DNA of 55,524 nt from Myxacorys chilensis ATA2-1-KO14 (GTDB lineage: Bacteria > Cyanobacteriota > Cyanobacteriia > Leptolyngbyales > Leptolyngbyaceae). Positions 1 through 8,965 of this stretch are shown in pieces. A program made the position numbers and the translations under genes. Each line of letters opens with the position of its first letter. Position 1 is the stretch's first letter. The stretch is taken from positions 1 through 55,524 of the forward strand of contig JAHHHP010000036.1 in NCBI GenBank assembly GCA_019359275.1. The letters run 5' to 3'. The notes beneath the pieces were generated by a model that was given only the letters and a program-made list of their open reading frames with translations, ran no database searches and was not told where the DNA came from.

Positions 1-1722
1 ACTCTCAAGCTGATCCACAATCTGGTTAGCTCGCTCGGAGTCAAAATCTTGACGTTGCTCCAGCAGACTGACTAATGTATTGCGATCAAACTGCCCGAGA
101 CGCTGGCCCAGCGCATCTAAACCCGCTTCTGGATCTTCTAGAAGGGCTTTAAAGTCATGCCCGATCGCGTCTGGGTTGAGTTCCTCTTGTCCTGTCGAGC
201 GCAAATAGTCTTCGACCCGACCTTTAAGATTCTGAGATTGTGTTTCTGATTCAGCCTTCTGAACAGAACTAAAGACCTCATTCCGAATTTCTTCTAGATA
301 GGTTGCCAGATCTTCAATTTGCTTAGGCAGGAAGTCATTCCGCGACGACAACGATTCGATGAAATAGTCGCGATCAATGGACTCTAACTCCTGCCGAATC
401 GCACTTGGATCGGCTTGCGGATCGTAAATCACATCTCGAAATTCTTTCTTGACTGTTTCTCGATTGAGCTTCCAGGTTGGTGAGAACAACAGGTAGTTTT
501 CAAGATCGGCTCGAATCACGCTAAAGGGTTTGCTTGGCTTAGCAACCTGTTGCCCTAACTTACTAGCTTGCTTACTCGCTTGTCCTTGCACGTTGTCTCT
601 CAACTGTTGCAATTGACCAGCAATCTTCTCAACATCGAGATCAGAAAGGTCTGTATTTTTGATGACTTGTCCTAGAAGGGAGGCAAATCCAAATTGCAAC
701 GCTCGATTCGTTAAGCTACCGCCCGGCGTGACTGTGCTTGAAACGGTTTTAACAAGCTGATTGAGTTTTCCTGTCAGTTCTTCAGAATTCAAGTCTTCAG
801 GGGTTGCCGATTTCAACACATCCACCAACTGCAAGGCAGCATCTTGTTGCCCCGACTGACTGGTGGCGGTTTGCCAAACACTTTCTAAACGATCAGCAAG
901 CTGATTGATATCTTGTCTCGACAAATCGGTACGATCGCTAATCAAATCAACAAAGGATTGGCGATTAATCGTCTTGAGAAAGTCGCTGTTTGCGATGTCC
1001 TTGAGGTCTGACTCTCCCAATATCCTTTCAAACTGATCTCCGATAGTATCGAGATTTAGCTTTGGTAGTTGCAGATTGCTCAGTGAACTCTGAAGTGTCG
1101 TCTGAATGCGGTCTGGATCAAATCCTGATGTCAACTCCCGCCGGACTGCTGCCGTAATTTCTTCTGCGGTTGAAACCGCCTGATTTTTTGCAGCATTTAC
1201 TCCGATCGCGCCTGTAGCAGCACCCATCATGCCTTGAATGCCCGACGTTGCCGTACTGACAAAAGACCCAATCAGCGACCCTACAGCATTAGAACCTAGC
1301 CAAACCAGCACGCAGAAGTAAATAGACCACAGCACGACGCCCACGATCGCACCGAGTACTGCACTGCTAACTAAACTTAGCTTTACCGCTAGAAAGCTTG
1401 CGGCAAACAGCGAAATTGTCGCTGATAGCAACACAAAAAATCCTAATTTTGTCTCAATGCTACGAACTGCATCGCCAAGGCCATCAGAGTCATCCTCTAC
1501 ACCGGATGGCGTGCCCGGACTGGCAACAAATGCAACCGCAAGATTTGTTAATAGAAATTGGAAAGCAAATGCCATCGCTAACCCTGAAAGCATTGCTAGT
1601 AGAAACTGAAAGCCAGAGAATGCGAAATCTTCTTCTAGCGTAAAAATGCCCGTTTCTACTGGAAGCTGCATCAAGGCTTGAGGGCCTACTTTCGATATAG
1701 TTTCTAAACTATAGAGCATCAT
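1..1722 (-). CDS. Membrane protein with helical repeats, C-terminus beyond window
   Basis: An open frame runs leftward from ATG at 1722 to the window edge (574 codons, no stop). GGAG lies 6 nt upstream of the ATG; an in-frame ATG at 1734 is a less likely start because it would overlap that site. The N-terminal ~165 residues hold about four hydrophobic stretches, including a glycine/alanine-rich one. The rest is soluble, charged and apparently all-helical, with a recurring pattern of about 35 residues: D-R-x-x-hydrophobic, then L-x-x-R-x-D followed by an I-x-x-L-x-x-x-L-E helix, seen at least three times. It resembles large cyanobacterial membrane proteins often labelled MFS transporter without good reason. 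I do not recognise a function; the repeats may form an extended helical scaffold. Confidence 0.75.
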   Translation of the reverse strand, partial: MMLYSLETISKVGPQALMQLPVETGIFTLEEDFAFSGFQFLLAMLSGLAMAFAFQFLLTNLAVAFVASPGTPSGVEDDSDGLGDAVRSIETKLGFFVLLSATISLFAASFLAVKLSLVSSAVLGAIVGVVLWSIYFCVLVWLGSNAVGSLIGSFVSTATSGIQGMMGAATGAIGVNAAKNQAVSTAEEITAAVRRELTSGFDPDRIQTTLQSSLSNLQLPKLNLDTIGDQFERILGESDLKDIANSDFLKTINRQSFVDLISDRTDLSRQDINQLADRLESVWQTATSQSGQQDAALQLVDVLKSATPEDLNSEELTGKLNQLVKTVSSTVTPGGSLTNRALQFGFASLLGQVIKNTDLSDLDVEKIAGQLQQLRDNVQGQASKQASKLGQQVAKPSKPFSVIRADLENYLLFSPTWKLNRETVKKEFRDVIYDPQADPSAIRQELESIDRDYFIESLSSRNDFLPKQIEDLATYLEEIRNEVFSSVQKAESETQSQNLKGRVEDYLRSTGQEELNPDAIGHDFKALLEDPEAGLDALGQRLGQFDRNTLVSLLEQRQDFDSERANQIVDQLES

Positions 1723-2145
1723 TGTTTTCTCCATTTTGCTAAAGCAAAAGCCTCACACTTCATCTAAAGAGAACGTGAGACGAATGCATTTCCATCAAGG
1801 AGTGCTGTCTGACCAATGTCAAAAACACTAATATTAGGGACTCGACATAGGCAGTGTAGAAAATGCTCAACTCGTCATCATCCTTCTAGTGAATAGCTTC
1901 AGCCCATCTATAGGAGGATTCTTGAGGTTAAATAGTTCGCACTGAGATGAGTAACCTGCCTTCATTCCCCAATCCAGGATTGGGGCAAGTCTATGTGTAG
2001 AGAATCTGTTGAAACCTGCGATTAGCGCAACGCGCAACCTCCAAGAAAAGAAAGCGCTACGCGGACTCTAACAGATCTCAACAAGGCTCGAGGATAGAGT
2101 TAGACACAATTGCTCTACATTCTTAACCTATCTAGAATGACCGAT
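1723..2145. other. Intergenic region, no gene seen
   Basis: Divergent-free spacer between the partial membrane protein and the end of ppx. It holds a short perfect inverted repeat (1967-1985) and GC-rich GCGCTACGCGG-type stretches near 2010-2060 that look like cyanobacterial interspersed repeat debris. I see no credible reading frame. Confidence 0.5.
1967..1985. repeat. Short perfect inverted repeat
   Basis: CCCCAATCC, one A, GGATTGGGG. No T run follows, so it is not a clear terminator. A related inverted repeat (CCCAATC-t-GATTGGG) occurs at 16043-16059. Confidence 0.5.
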
Positions 2146-3801
2146 CTAAGCTTCAGTGGATGCGGGTTGCAGAACTAGAGCAAGCTTGATGTTGTACTCA
2201 GATTCCATGCTGCTTTTCTTGTAGTCTAGACTCCACAGTTCAAGTGCACAGTCGTCCGAAGGGTCAGATGGCTGGATTTGCAGCCGAAGCTCGCGCGAGT
2301 CAGAAAGATATTGACACTGCACAGATTGAATTGCGCCAATTTGCCGTCGATCTAAGGCAACAGCTAAGCGGAGTAATGGATATAGTTGCTCTACCACGCG
2401 TCGGTGGCGTTTGCTGGTGAGACTGCGATAGTTTTCGTGGCGTTTCTTGGGGCTACTTTTGCGGTGGTAGCGGGCGAGGTTTGCGATCGCTTCGATTTCA
2501 ATTTCGGTATATCCCAAGAGTTCTGAATTGCGAATTAGGTAGTAGGAATGCTTATGGTGAGAAGAATGGCTGACATAATGTCCGCAGTTGTGTAGAATCG
2601 CGGCTGCCCACAGTAGGTCTCGTTCTTCACCCGTCCACTGGTGCAAAACGCCTTGAGTTTGATCAAACAGGCTTAGCGCGAACTCTGCCACTCGCTGACT
2701 GTGCTCTAAATTCACCTGAAATTTTTGAGCAGCATTCAGGACATTGCGCTGTCGCACCGAACTCTGATAGCGCAATCGATCTTCGATTAACCCGTGGGCG
2801 AGCATCCAATCGACAATAACGCCTTCTCTTAGCGATCGCTCACAGATCACGATGGTGTCAACTTTTAGCAGCGTCATCGCTTCTAGCAAAATCAATGCGC
2901 CCGCCAGAATGATTTCTGCCCGCCGATCCGACAAGCCCGGAACGGCTAACCGCTCTGAAAAGCTCATCTTCTTCAATCGACTGACCCATTCGCGCACGTC
3001 TTTCTGCGTCATCTCATAGCCGTTGAGCGGCGTAGGCACTGTGCCAAACTTTTCGCGAGCATGGAGAGCCGCTAAGGTTTCAATGGTGCCCGACGTGCCA
3101 ATCATGCGGGGACGTTCCGACGGCTTTAGGTGCGCTTTGAGTTCGTCAACCGAGCGCTCGAACATGCCGCGAATATGCGCTTGCAAGGTCTGAAATTCGC
3201 TGCTGCTAATCGGGTCAGTCGTGATTTTTTCGGCGGTGAGGCGGACGGCTCCAACTTTGGTGCTGCTGAGGGTACGAGGCTCGTGTCCATCGCCCAAAAT
3301 CAGTTCGGTGGAGCCGCCGCCAATATCAATAATGATGTGGGGCTTGCCCTGAAAATTCATTCCCGACAGCACACCGAGATAGATGCGCCTCGCTTCTTCT
3401 ACCCCGGAGACGAGATTGATAATCAGTCCGAGTTCGTCTTCGACCCGCTGCAAAAATTCGTGTCCATTCGGAGCTTCCCGAACCGCGCTCGTTGCCACCG
3501 CGATCGTTTGTTCGGCATTCAGGCTCTTCGCGACCTCTTGACAGCGTTTGAGCGCCGCGATCGCGCGCTCCATTGCCGCTTCGGTCAGTCGTCCGGTTTG
3601 CTCACAAAAATCGCCTAGCCGAACCGTTGCTTTCTCTCTGGCAATAATTGAAAACGCTGGAAGCTCTGGCTGAATTTGAACCACGACCATGTGAATCGAG
3701 TTTGTTCCCACATCGATCGCAGCGAGAATGCGGTCTTTGCTCGATGGCAAGGTCGGCAGATTAATCAGACTATTTTTAGGTTCGGAGGAAGAAGTAACCA
3801 T
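2146..3801 (-). CDS. ppx: Ppx/GppA family exopolyphosphatase / pppGpp phosphohydrolase
   Basis: Hydrolyses terminal phosphate of polyphosphate and/or pppGpp in the cytoplasm. The N-terminal ASKHA ATPase-like fold shows AAIDVGTNSIHMVV (phosphate-1 loop), a conserved ATSAVREA segment and the second loop IIIDIGGGSTELILG. The C-terminal part is an HD-like helical domain with AAILHNCGHYVSH and HHKHSYYLI. ATG at 3801 gives 551 residues, typical for cyanobacterial members; the frame stays open upstream to a TTG at 3894, but that extension is Arg-rich and lacks family resemblance. It is divergent from the prenyltransferase gene, with about 210 bp between them holding both promoters. Family is certain; preference for polyP or pppGpp cannot be read from sequence. 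Confidence 0.92.
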   Translation of the reverse strand: MVTSSSEPKNSLINLPTLPSSKDRILAAIDVGTNSIHMVVVQIQPELPAFSIIAREKATVRLGDFCEQTGRLTEAAMERAIAALKRCQEVAKSLNAEQTIAVATSAVREAPNGHEFLQRVEDELGLIINLVSGVEEARRIYLGVLSGMNFQGKPHIIIDIGGGSTELILGDGHEPRTLSSTKVGAVRLTAEKITTDPISSSEFQTLQAHIRGMFERSVDELKAHLKPSERPRMIGTSGTIETLAALHAREKFGTVPTPLNGYEMTQKDVREWVSRLKKMSFSERLAVPGLSDRRAEIILAGALILLEAMTLLKVDTIVICERSLREGVIVDWMLAHGLIEDRLRYQSSVRQRNVLNAAQKFQVNLEHSQRVAEFALSLFDQTQGVLHQWTGEERDLLWAAAILHNCGHYVSHSSHHKHSYYLIRNSELLGYTEIEIEAIANLARYHRKSSPKKRHENYRSLTSKRHRRVVEQLYPLLRLAVALDRRQIGAIQSVQCQYLSDSRELRLQIQPSDPSDDCALELWSLDYKKSSMESEYNIKLALVLQPASTEA

Positions 3802-4012
3802 GACAAGCTCGGTACGCTTTAGATAGGACACGGTGTTCAAACCCGCTATTCTTCTCCAAAGATTGGTGAAGCGTCCGGGCATTGCAGCCGACAAAATTAT
3901 CTTAAGAGGTTCTAAAACAGTTTCTACGGCAATTCCAGAAAATCCGCCGTATGTCTGACAAAACCAGCTAAATTCTTAAATTAGAGACTCTTTCAATTTA
4001 ACGTTCTTCTCT

Positions 4013-4900
4013 ATGTTGACTACTCCCGAACCCCCTTGGCGAACGATCGTGCGTCTTCTGCGCTGGCACAAGCCTGAAGGACGGTTGATTTTGATGATTC
4101 CGGCGCTGTGGGCAGTGTTTTTAGCGGCACGGGGAACGCCTCCCTGGTTATTGGTCGGTGTGATTGTTTTAGGAACGTTGGCAACGAGTGCGGCGGGCTG
4201 TGTGGCAAACGATTTGTGGGATCGCAATATCGATCCACAAGTTGAGCGGACGCGCGATCGCCCGTTAGCCTCTCGTGCACTCTCCCTTAAAGTCGGCGTT
4301 GCGGTGGGAATAGTTTCCCTGGTGTGCGCGGCGGGACTGGCGCGGTTTCTCAATCCGCTCACGTTTTGGCTCTGTGTGGCTGCTGTTCCGGTCATCGTGC
4401 TGTATCCGGGAGCAAAGCGTGTGTTTCCGGTTCCGCAACTCGTATTGTCGATCGCGTGGGGATTTGCCGTTCTCATTAGCTGGAGTGCCGTGAGTTGCGC
4501 TGGAGCGGCGACAACGGCATGTTTGGGTCAGGAAACATGGTTACTGTGGGGCGCAACGGTGCTGTGGACGCTGGGATTTGATACGGTGTATGCGATGAGC
4601 GATCGCGAGGACGATCGGCGCATTGGCGTGAAGTCGAGCGCCTTGTTTTTTGGTCAATATGTGTCTCAGGCGATCGCGGCGTTCTATGTTGGCACAGTCG
4701 TAGTTTTAGCAAAATTAGGCCTTGTGATGAATCTGAATTGGGCGTTCTGGTTCAGCTTAGGCGTCGCTGCGATCGGCTGGGCATGGCAGTATTACAAATT
4801 GTCGCAGCCCACTGTTCCCCATCCTCTCTATGCCCAATTTTTCAAGCAAAACGTTTGGATTGGCTTTATCTTGTTGGCTGGCATGATTGCCGGAGTTTGA
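4013..4900 (+). CDS. ubiA: 4-hydroxybenzoate solanesyltransferase (UbiA family)
   Basis: Integral membrane prenyltransferase that transfers a polyprenyl (in cyanobacteria solanesyl) chain to 4-hydroxybenzoate in plastoquinone biosynthesis. The 295 residues show the two Asp-rich motifs: NDLWDRNIDPQVERTRDRP near residues 65-83 and YAMSDREDDRRIG near 193-205, which bind Mg-diphosphate. About eight hydrophobic helices surround them. Length and motifs match Synechocystis slr0926 and relatives. The start ATG (MLTTPEPP) has no strong Shine-Dalgarno, common in cyanobacteria. Other UbiA enzymes (homogentisate phytyltransferase, chlorophyll synthase) differ around motif 1, so the assignment is good but rests on motif similarity. 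Confidence 0.88.
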   Translation: MLTTPEPPWRTIVRLLRWHKPEGRLILMIPALWAVFLAARGTPPWLLVGVIVLGTLATSAAGCVANDLWDRNIDPQVERTRDRPLASRALSLKVGVAVGIVSLVCAAGLARFLNPLTFWLCVAAVPVIVLYPGAKRVFPVPQLVLSIAWGFAVLISWSAVSCAGAATTACLGQETWLLWGATVLWTLGFDTVYAMSDREDDRRIGVKSSALFFGQYVSQAIAAFYVGTVVVLAKLGLVMNLNWAFWFSLGVAAIGWAWQYYKLSQPTVPHPLYAQFFKQNVWIGFILLAGMIAGV

Positions 4901-5077
4901 GTTCAGCACGAACGTCAGTTATTTCCAGCTTTTTAACAACTTCTGCTGAATGAAATTTGTCTAACGCCACAGGTCAGCCGCTGCGACAACCTCTTACCTC
5001 CAACAATTGACCTTGATACAATCGGCTGCACTATCCTGCTACCGTGTGTTTCGGTGGGATGAAAAAACGGCTACGTT

Positions 5078-5506
5078 TTATGTTTCTCCGACTGTTTCTA
5101 ACTGCTCCAATAACTGGTGTACTGACAACGTAAGTATCGGTGAATTAGAAAATCCTTGAGTGTCACGGGTGACAATCGCATCTAAATTCTGAGAGACTGC
5201 ACAGGAAATTTGTACTGCATCCTCAAAATCAGCTAAACCCGATGCAAAAGCTGATTCTAGAATAGTTCGATTTACAGAGCGGACAATCATAACAGTCAGT
5301 GTGGTTAAAACTGCTTGTCTTGCTAACTCAATACTTTGAGTTTGTCTACGAGCAATGTAAAAAATGTCAGTGAGGGTGGTGACAGTAACATATCCAACTA
5401 CTTTTTCGGAGTCAATTTTTTCAAATAAAGTTTCTGCGTTTTGCAGAAATGGCTCTCGTTCTAGCAGGTAATCCAAAGTAATATTGGTATCAAGCAAAAC
5501 TCTCAC
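5078..5506 (-). CDS. PIN-domain ribonuclease toxin (type II TA)
   Basis: 142 residues with VLLDTNITLDYLL at the N-terminus (first catalytic Asp), a central Glu and ADFEDAVQISCA plus VTRDTQGF near the C-terminus (remaining acidic residues). These metal-binding acids define PIN nucleases, which as toxins cleave RNA. GTG is the likely start and shares its first base with the TAG of the upstream gene, the tight coupling expected of antitoxin-toxin operons. Target RNA is unknown. Confidence 0.85.
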   Translation of the reverse strand: MRVLLDTNITLDYLLEREPFLQNAETLFEKIDSEKVVGYVTVTTLTDIFYIARRQTQSIELARQAVLTTLTVMIVRSVNRTILESAFASGLADFEDAVQISCAVSQNLDAIVTRDTQGFSNSPILTLSVHQLLEQLETVGET

Positions 5507-5733
5507 TAGAGGTACTTCTCCAATCGGCGTTCTTCCAGCATTGCTTCTACCTGCTCGTCGGACGGCGCTGGTTGATCGGTCTTTAGCAAGCCCTTCATCT
5601 GCTTAATAACTCGTGATCGCTCAGGCTGCTGACTTGAATTATTCTGCAAGGATTCAATGATGGACTGGACAAGTTCAAGGCGATCGTTCACATTCAATTG
5701 ACGAGCTTGCTCTTTAAGGTCTTGCAACGACAT
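5506..5733 (-). CDS. Antitoxin partner of the PIN toxin
   Basis: About 75 residues (MSLQDLKEQARQL...). GAGG sits 8 nt before the ATG at 5733, favouring this start over an in-frame one at 5754. The helix LNVNDRLELVQSIIESL resembles the addiction-module component that precedes many cyanobacterial PIN and RelE toxins; the C-terminal part (EQVEAMLEERRLEKYL) ends in a charged helix likely to wrap the toxin. The stop overlaps the toxin's GTG by one base, so the pair is translationally coupled. Autoregulation is expected for the family but no operator is evident. Confidence 0.8.
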   Translation of the reverse strand: MSLQDLKEQARQLNVNDRLELVQSIIESLQNNSSQQPERSRVIKQMKGLLKTDQPAPSDEQVEAMLEERRLEKYL

Positions 5734-6157
5734 AAACAGTACCTCAATCAACACAGTCTTCAGTTTTTAGAAGGATAACTGAAGGATCCTCAGCCTAGGG
5801 GTTGCAAGCACTCACACTGGAAAATGGGCTTTCTCAGTCCCCGAACTGATTATAGATACTAGTGGAAGAGAATTCACTACCGAAATTCCCAAACTGATTG
5901 TCCAAGGCATCATTGTCAAATTTATTACAGTTGATACAACCTAAAAAGACAATGCCTCACGTTCTATTTCCCGAAGAGCCATAGATTAACAGGGGTGATT
6001 CCGCAAGGGCATTGTCTGCAAATAGAAGCAAACTAGCAAACGCAAAAAACCTAAATCTTTTATTAGCCTGATTTTTTGCTGTTTGCAGCGGTGCAATACT
6101 CTAACAACGAGAATTCCCCAGCTTCTCGCCCAGGCTGACTATTAACTAATGCCCATT
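5734..6157. other. Intergenic region with a possible gene remnant
   Basis: About 420 bp between the antitoxin start and the end of gdhA. Apart from the short open frame at 5783-5944, nothing is recognisable. The segment near 5955-6015 contains repeated short words (ggcattgtc, gacaatgcc) that could pair but show no terminator T run. Confidence 0.4.
5783..5944 (+). pseudogene. Possible fragment of a lost gene (53 codons, no start)
   Basis: A stop-bounded frame reads LGVASTHTGKWAFSVPELI then DTSGREFTTEIPKLIVQ and ends VKFITVDTT-stop. It has no suitable start codon or ribosome site but its composition looks protein-like. I do not recognise a family. It could equally be chance. Confidence 0.2.
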
Positions 6158-7444
6158 TTAATGCCCGTTGTAGTAGCGGCGGGTTCCTTTGGCATCGATT
6201 GCTTCTCCCAATCGTTCTAGGGCATGAACGTAAGCAGCAGTTCGCATTGAGATCGAGCGTGAGTGAGCGATCGTCCAGATGCACTCGGCTTCTTCAATCA
6301 TCTTGCGTTGAAGCTGTTGATTCACATCTTCAAGCGTCCAATACATGCCATTACGGTTTTGTACCCACTCAAAATAGCTAACCGTAACCCCTCCAGCATT
6401 GATCAAAATATCGGGGAAAACGTAAACTCCGTTTTGCTGCAAGATTTGGTCGGCGGCTGATGTAATGGGGCCGTTCGCGACTTCAAAAATCAGTTTTGCT
6501 TTGACATCATGTGCGTTTGCGTTCGTAATCTGATTTTCTAACGCAGCAGGAATCAGAATGTCCACATCTAGCGCTAAAAGCTCGGCATTGCTAATCGCAT
6601 CCTGATCCACAATACTGCAAACCGTGCGATCGCAGTAGACCGCTTTAATGCTACGAGTCGCATCCTTAAATGCTCGAACACTTGGAATATCTAATCCAGT
6701 TTTACAATAGATTGCCCCTTGAGAATCGCTCACCGCGACAACTTTGTATCCAGCTTGAAACAGGAGGTCTGCGATCGTAGCCCCAGCATTTCCGAATCCT
6801 TGCACAGCAACGGTTGTATTTTGAGGGATGAGATCGAATTTTGGCAACATCGTTTCGATCACAAAAAAAGCGCCCATTGCGGTCGCCGTGTCTCGCCCCA
6901 AACTGCCGCCCATGGTAATCGGTTTGCCTGTAACCACACCCGGACTCGATCGGCGTTGAATGATGCTGTATTGATCCATCATCCAGCCCATAATCATCGA
7001 GTTAGTGTAGACATCGGGAGCAAGAATATCTACATCGGGTCCGATAAAGTCTGCGATCGCGGCGATATAGCCCCGACTCAATCGCTCTAGTTCTAGTCGC
7101 GATAAGGCTTTAGGATTCACAGCGATGCCGCCCTTCGCTCCGCCAAACGGCAGATTCAGCACCGCGCATTTGAACGTCATCCAAAACGCTAATGACTGGA
7201 CTTCATCGAGAGTTACGCTCGGATGATAGCGCACGCCGCCTTTTCCTGGGCCTCGCGAATCATCATAACGGACGCGATAGCCCTGAAAGACGCTCAGCGA
7301 ACCATCATCCCGGCGAACCGGAATCGAGACCGTGAGACTAGCTTTGGGATAGCGCAGTGATGCGATCGCGTCATCCGACAGCGACGTGTATTTCAGCGCC
7401 TGCTCCAATCGCTGCCCTGCATCTGCCAACAAAGAAATAGACAT
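6158..7444 (-). CDS. gdhA: Glu/Leu/Phe/Val dehydrogenase, probable NADP-glutamate dehydrogenase
   Basis: Catalyses reversible reductive amination of 2-oxoglutarate (or a related 2-oxo acid) to the amino acid. From ATG at 7444 it is 428 residues, the same length as Synechocystis GdhA (slr0710); the frame extends to a TTG at 7480 but the extra residues have no family support. N-terminal substrate domain: RGPGKGGVRYHPSV and LPFGGAKGGI with the substrate and catalytic lysines; LAPDVYTNSMIMGWMMD follows. The Rossmann domain begins at TVAVQGFGNAGATIADLLF, and VANGPITSAAD and PDILINAGGVTVSYFEW are conserved. It lies downstream of hemH on the same strand, about 97 bp away. Substrate preference for glutamate is inferred from length and similarity. 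Confidence 0.88.
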   Translation of the reverse strand: MSISLLADAGQRLEQALKYTSLSDDAIASLRYPKASLTVSIPVRRDDGSLSVFQGYRVRYDDSRGPGKGGVRYHPSVTLDEVQSLAFWMTFKCAVLNLPFGGAKGGIAVNPKALSRLELERLSRGYIAAIADFIGPDVDILAPDVYTNSMIMGWMMDQYSIIQRRSSPGVVTGKPITMGGSLGRDTATAMGAFFVIETMLPKFDLIPQNTTVAVQGFGNAGATIADLLFQAGYKVVAVSDSQGAIYCKTGLDIPSVRAFKDATRSIKAVYCDRTVCSIVDQDAISNAELLALDVDILIPAALENQITNANAHDVKAKLIFEVANGPITSAADQILQQNGVYVFPDILINAGGVTVSYFEWVQNRNGMYWTLEDVNQQLQRKMIEEAECIWTIAHSRSISMRTAAYVHALERLGEAIDAKGTRRYYNGH

Positions 7445-7541
7445 GTCGTTTTCGTATCTGCCTGGTAAAGACTGACCCAAAATAACAACCTGCCTGAGAT
7501 TAACCCTAGCCTTCGATGCAAAACTTTATGTCTTGAGTAAA

Positions 7542-8705
7542 CTACATGATCCCCAGCGCGTGCAAGGGGCCATGACCCGACAAGATTTCTGCAATCAGCG
7601 CGATTAAACCCAGCATTGCCAGACGACCATTCCAGACCTCTGCTGAGGTGGTCATCCCCCATTCCCAGTTCTCTTGGGGATACATCTTCATGTTTTTCTC
7701 TGGGCGAATCACCTCAGAGAAGGCGATCGCGGGGGAGTCTAGCGCGTCGGTTACTAAGTCCGCCAAGTCTTGAATAAACACAGGATGAGTATTAAGCGCT
7801 GCCACCCGTTGGAAATGCTCAATCCCTGCTTCTTCTGCAATCTCCCGGTATTCCATGTCAATTTCTTGCAACGTCTCAATATGCTCTGAGACAAAGCTAA
7901 TGGGAACTACGGCTAAGGTTTGAACATCTTTTGCTGCCAATTCTTTGATCGCATCTTCGGTGTACGGCTGTAGCCATTCCACTGGACCTACGCGGCTTTG
8001 ATACGCCAATGTGTACTCATTCGGGCGGTTTAGGGTTTGCATAATCAACGCGGTGCAGTCTTCGATCTCATGTTGATAGGGGTCGCCTGCTTCTTCCACG
8101 TAGCTTACAGGCACGCCATGAGCGCTAAAGAAAACATGAACACTGTTTGGGTCTGGAGCGCGATCGAGTTCTTGAGCAATTAGATCTGCCATTGCCTGCA
8201 AGTAACCCGGTCTTTCGTACCAAGACGGAACAACCGTATAGTCAATCTTTTGAAGAACGGGGTCTTTATCCCAAAGTTGCTCTAGTAGGCGAAAACTCGA
8301 ACCGCTTGTACTAATTGAAAATTGGGGATAGAGCGGAAGGACAACCAATTTCTCGATGTGATCGCGCTTGATCTGTGAGATCGCTTCTTCGGTGAACGGA
8401 TGCCAATAGCGCATTCCAACGTACACCGTCGCGTCATGCCCCCCCTGACGCAGCTTTTCTTCTAAAGCGCGGGCTTGCTCCTCAGTAATGCGGCGCAGAG
8501 GAGAACCCCCACCAATTTGCTGATAGTTTGCCTGTGATTTTTTAGCTCTTAAAGAAGAAATTAACCACGCTAAAGGACTCTGAAGCCATGAGAACGGCAA
8601 CCGAATGATTTCAGGGTCAGAAAACAAGTTGTAAAGGAAGGGACGCACATCCTCTAACTTGTCTGGTCCTCCCAAGTTGAGTAACAAAACCCCAATTCGA
8701 CCCAT
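7542..8705 (-). CDS. hemH: Ferrochelatase with C-terminal CAB domain
   Basis: Inserts Fe(II) into protoporphyrin IX, the last step of haem synthesis, at the thylakoid/cytoplasmic membrane. [24 protein letters not shown] is the family start; [10 protein letters not shown] and [19 protein letters not shown] carry the active-site region with the catalytic His; [17 protein letters not shown] and [17 protein letters not shown] follow. The final ~40 residues ([20 protein letters not shown]) form a hydrophobic chlorophyll a/b-binding-like helix found only in cyanobacterial and plastid type-2 ferrochelatases. That domain is known to affect oligomerisation and coordination with chlorophyll synthesis. 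387 residues is normal length. Confidence 0.97.
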   Translation of the reverse strand: MGRIGVLLLNLGGPDKLEDVRPFLYNLFSDPEIIRLPFSWLQSPLAWLISSLRAKKSQANYQQIGGGSPLRRITEEQARALEEKLRQGGHDATVYVGMRYWHPFTEEAISQIKRDHIEKLVVLPLYPQFSISTSGSSFRLLEQLWDKDPVLQKIDYTVVPSWYERPGYLQAMADLIAQELDRAPDPNSVHVFFSAHGVPVSYVEEAGDPYQHEIEDCTALIMQTLNRPNEYTLAYQSRVGPVEWLQPYTEDAIKELAAKDVQTLAVVPISFVSEHIETLQEIDMEYREIAEEAGIEHFQRVAALNTHPVFIQDLADLVTDALDSPAIAFSEVIRPEKNMKMYPQENWEWGMTTSAEVWNGRLAMLGLIALIAEILSGHGPLHALGIM

Positions 8706-8965
8706 AGCTACTGAAAGTTCCTTATTTTTCTCAGCTTTGTTACCGATTTTAACAATATTTTCCTCACTTTCTCCGCCAGGTCGAAGAAAGCCTCTAGTAA
8801 TCTACAAATAATAATGTTAGAAATCGACGCTTTAACTTTACTATTGCCAAATTTATTTACAATTTTGTTTCACAAGACAGGGCGTTGACTCCAATAATAA
8901 AGCAAACCTTGACAAATCTTGAGTTGAATGGATGTGAGGCATCCAACGCTGTACGTTAAAGAATC

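Noticed and set aside
3130..3618. 162-codon plus-strand ORF inside ppx
   Set aside because: Antisense shadow of a well-conserved gene.
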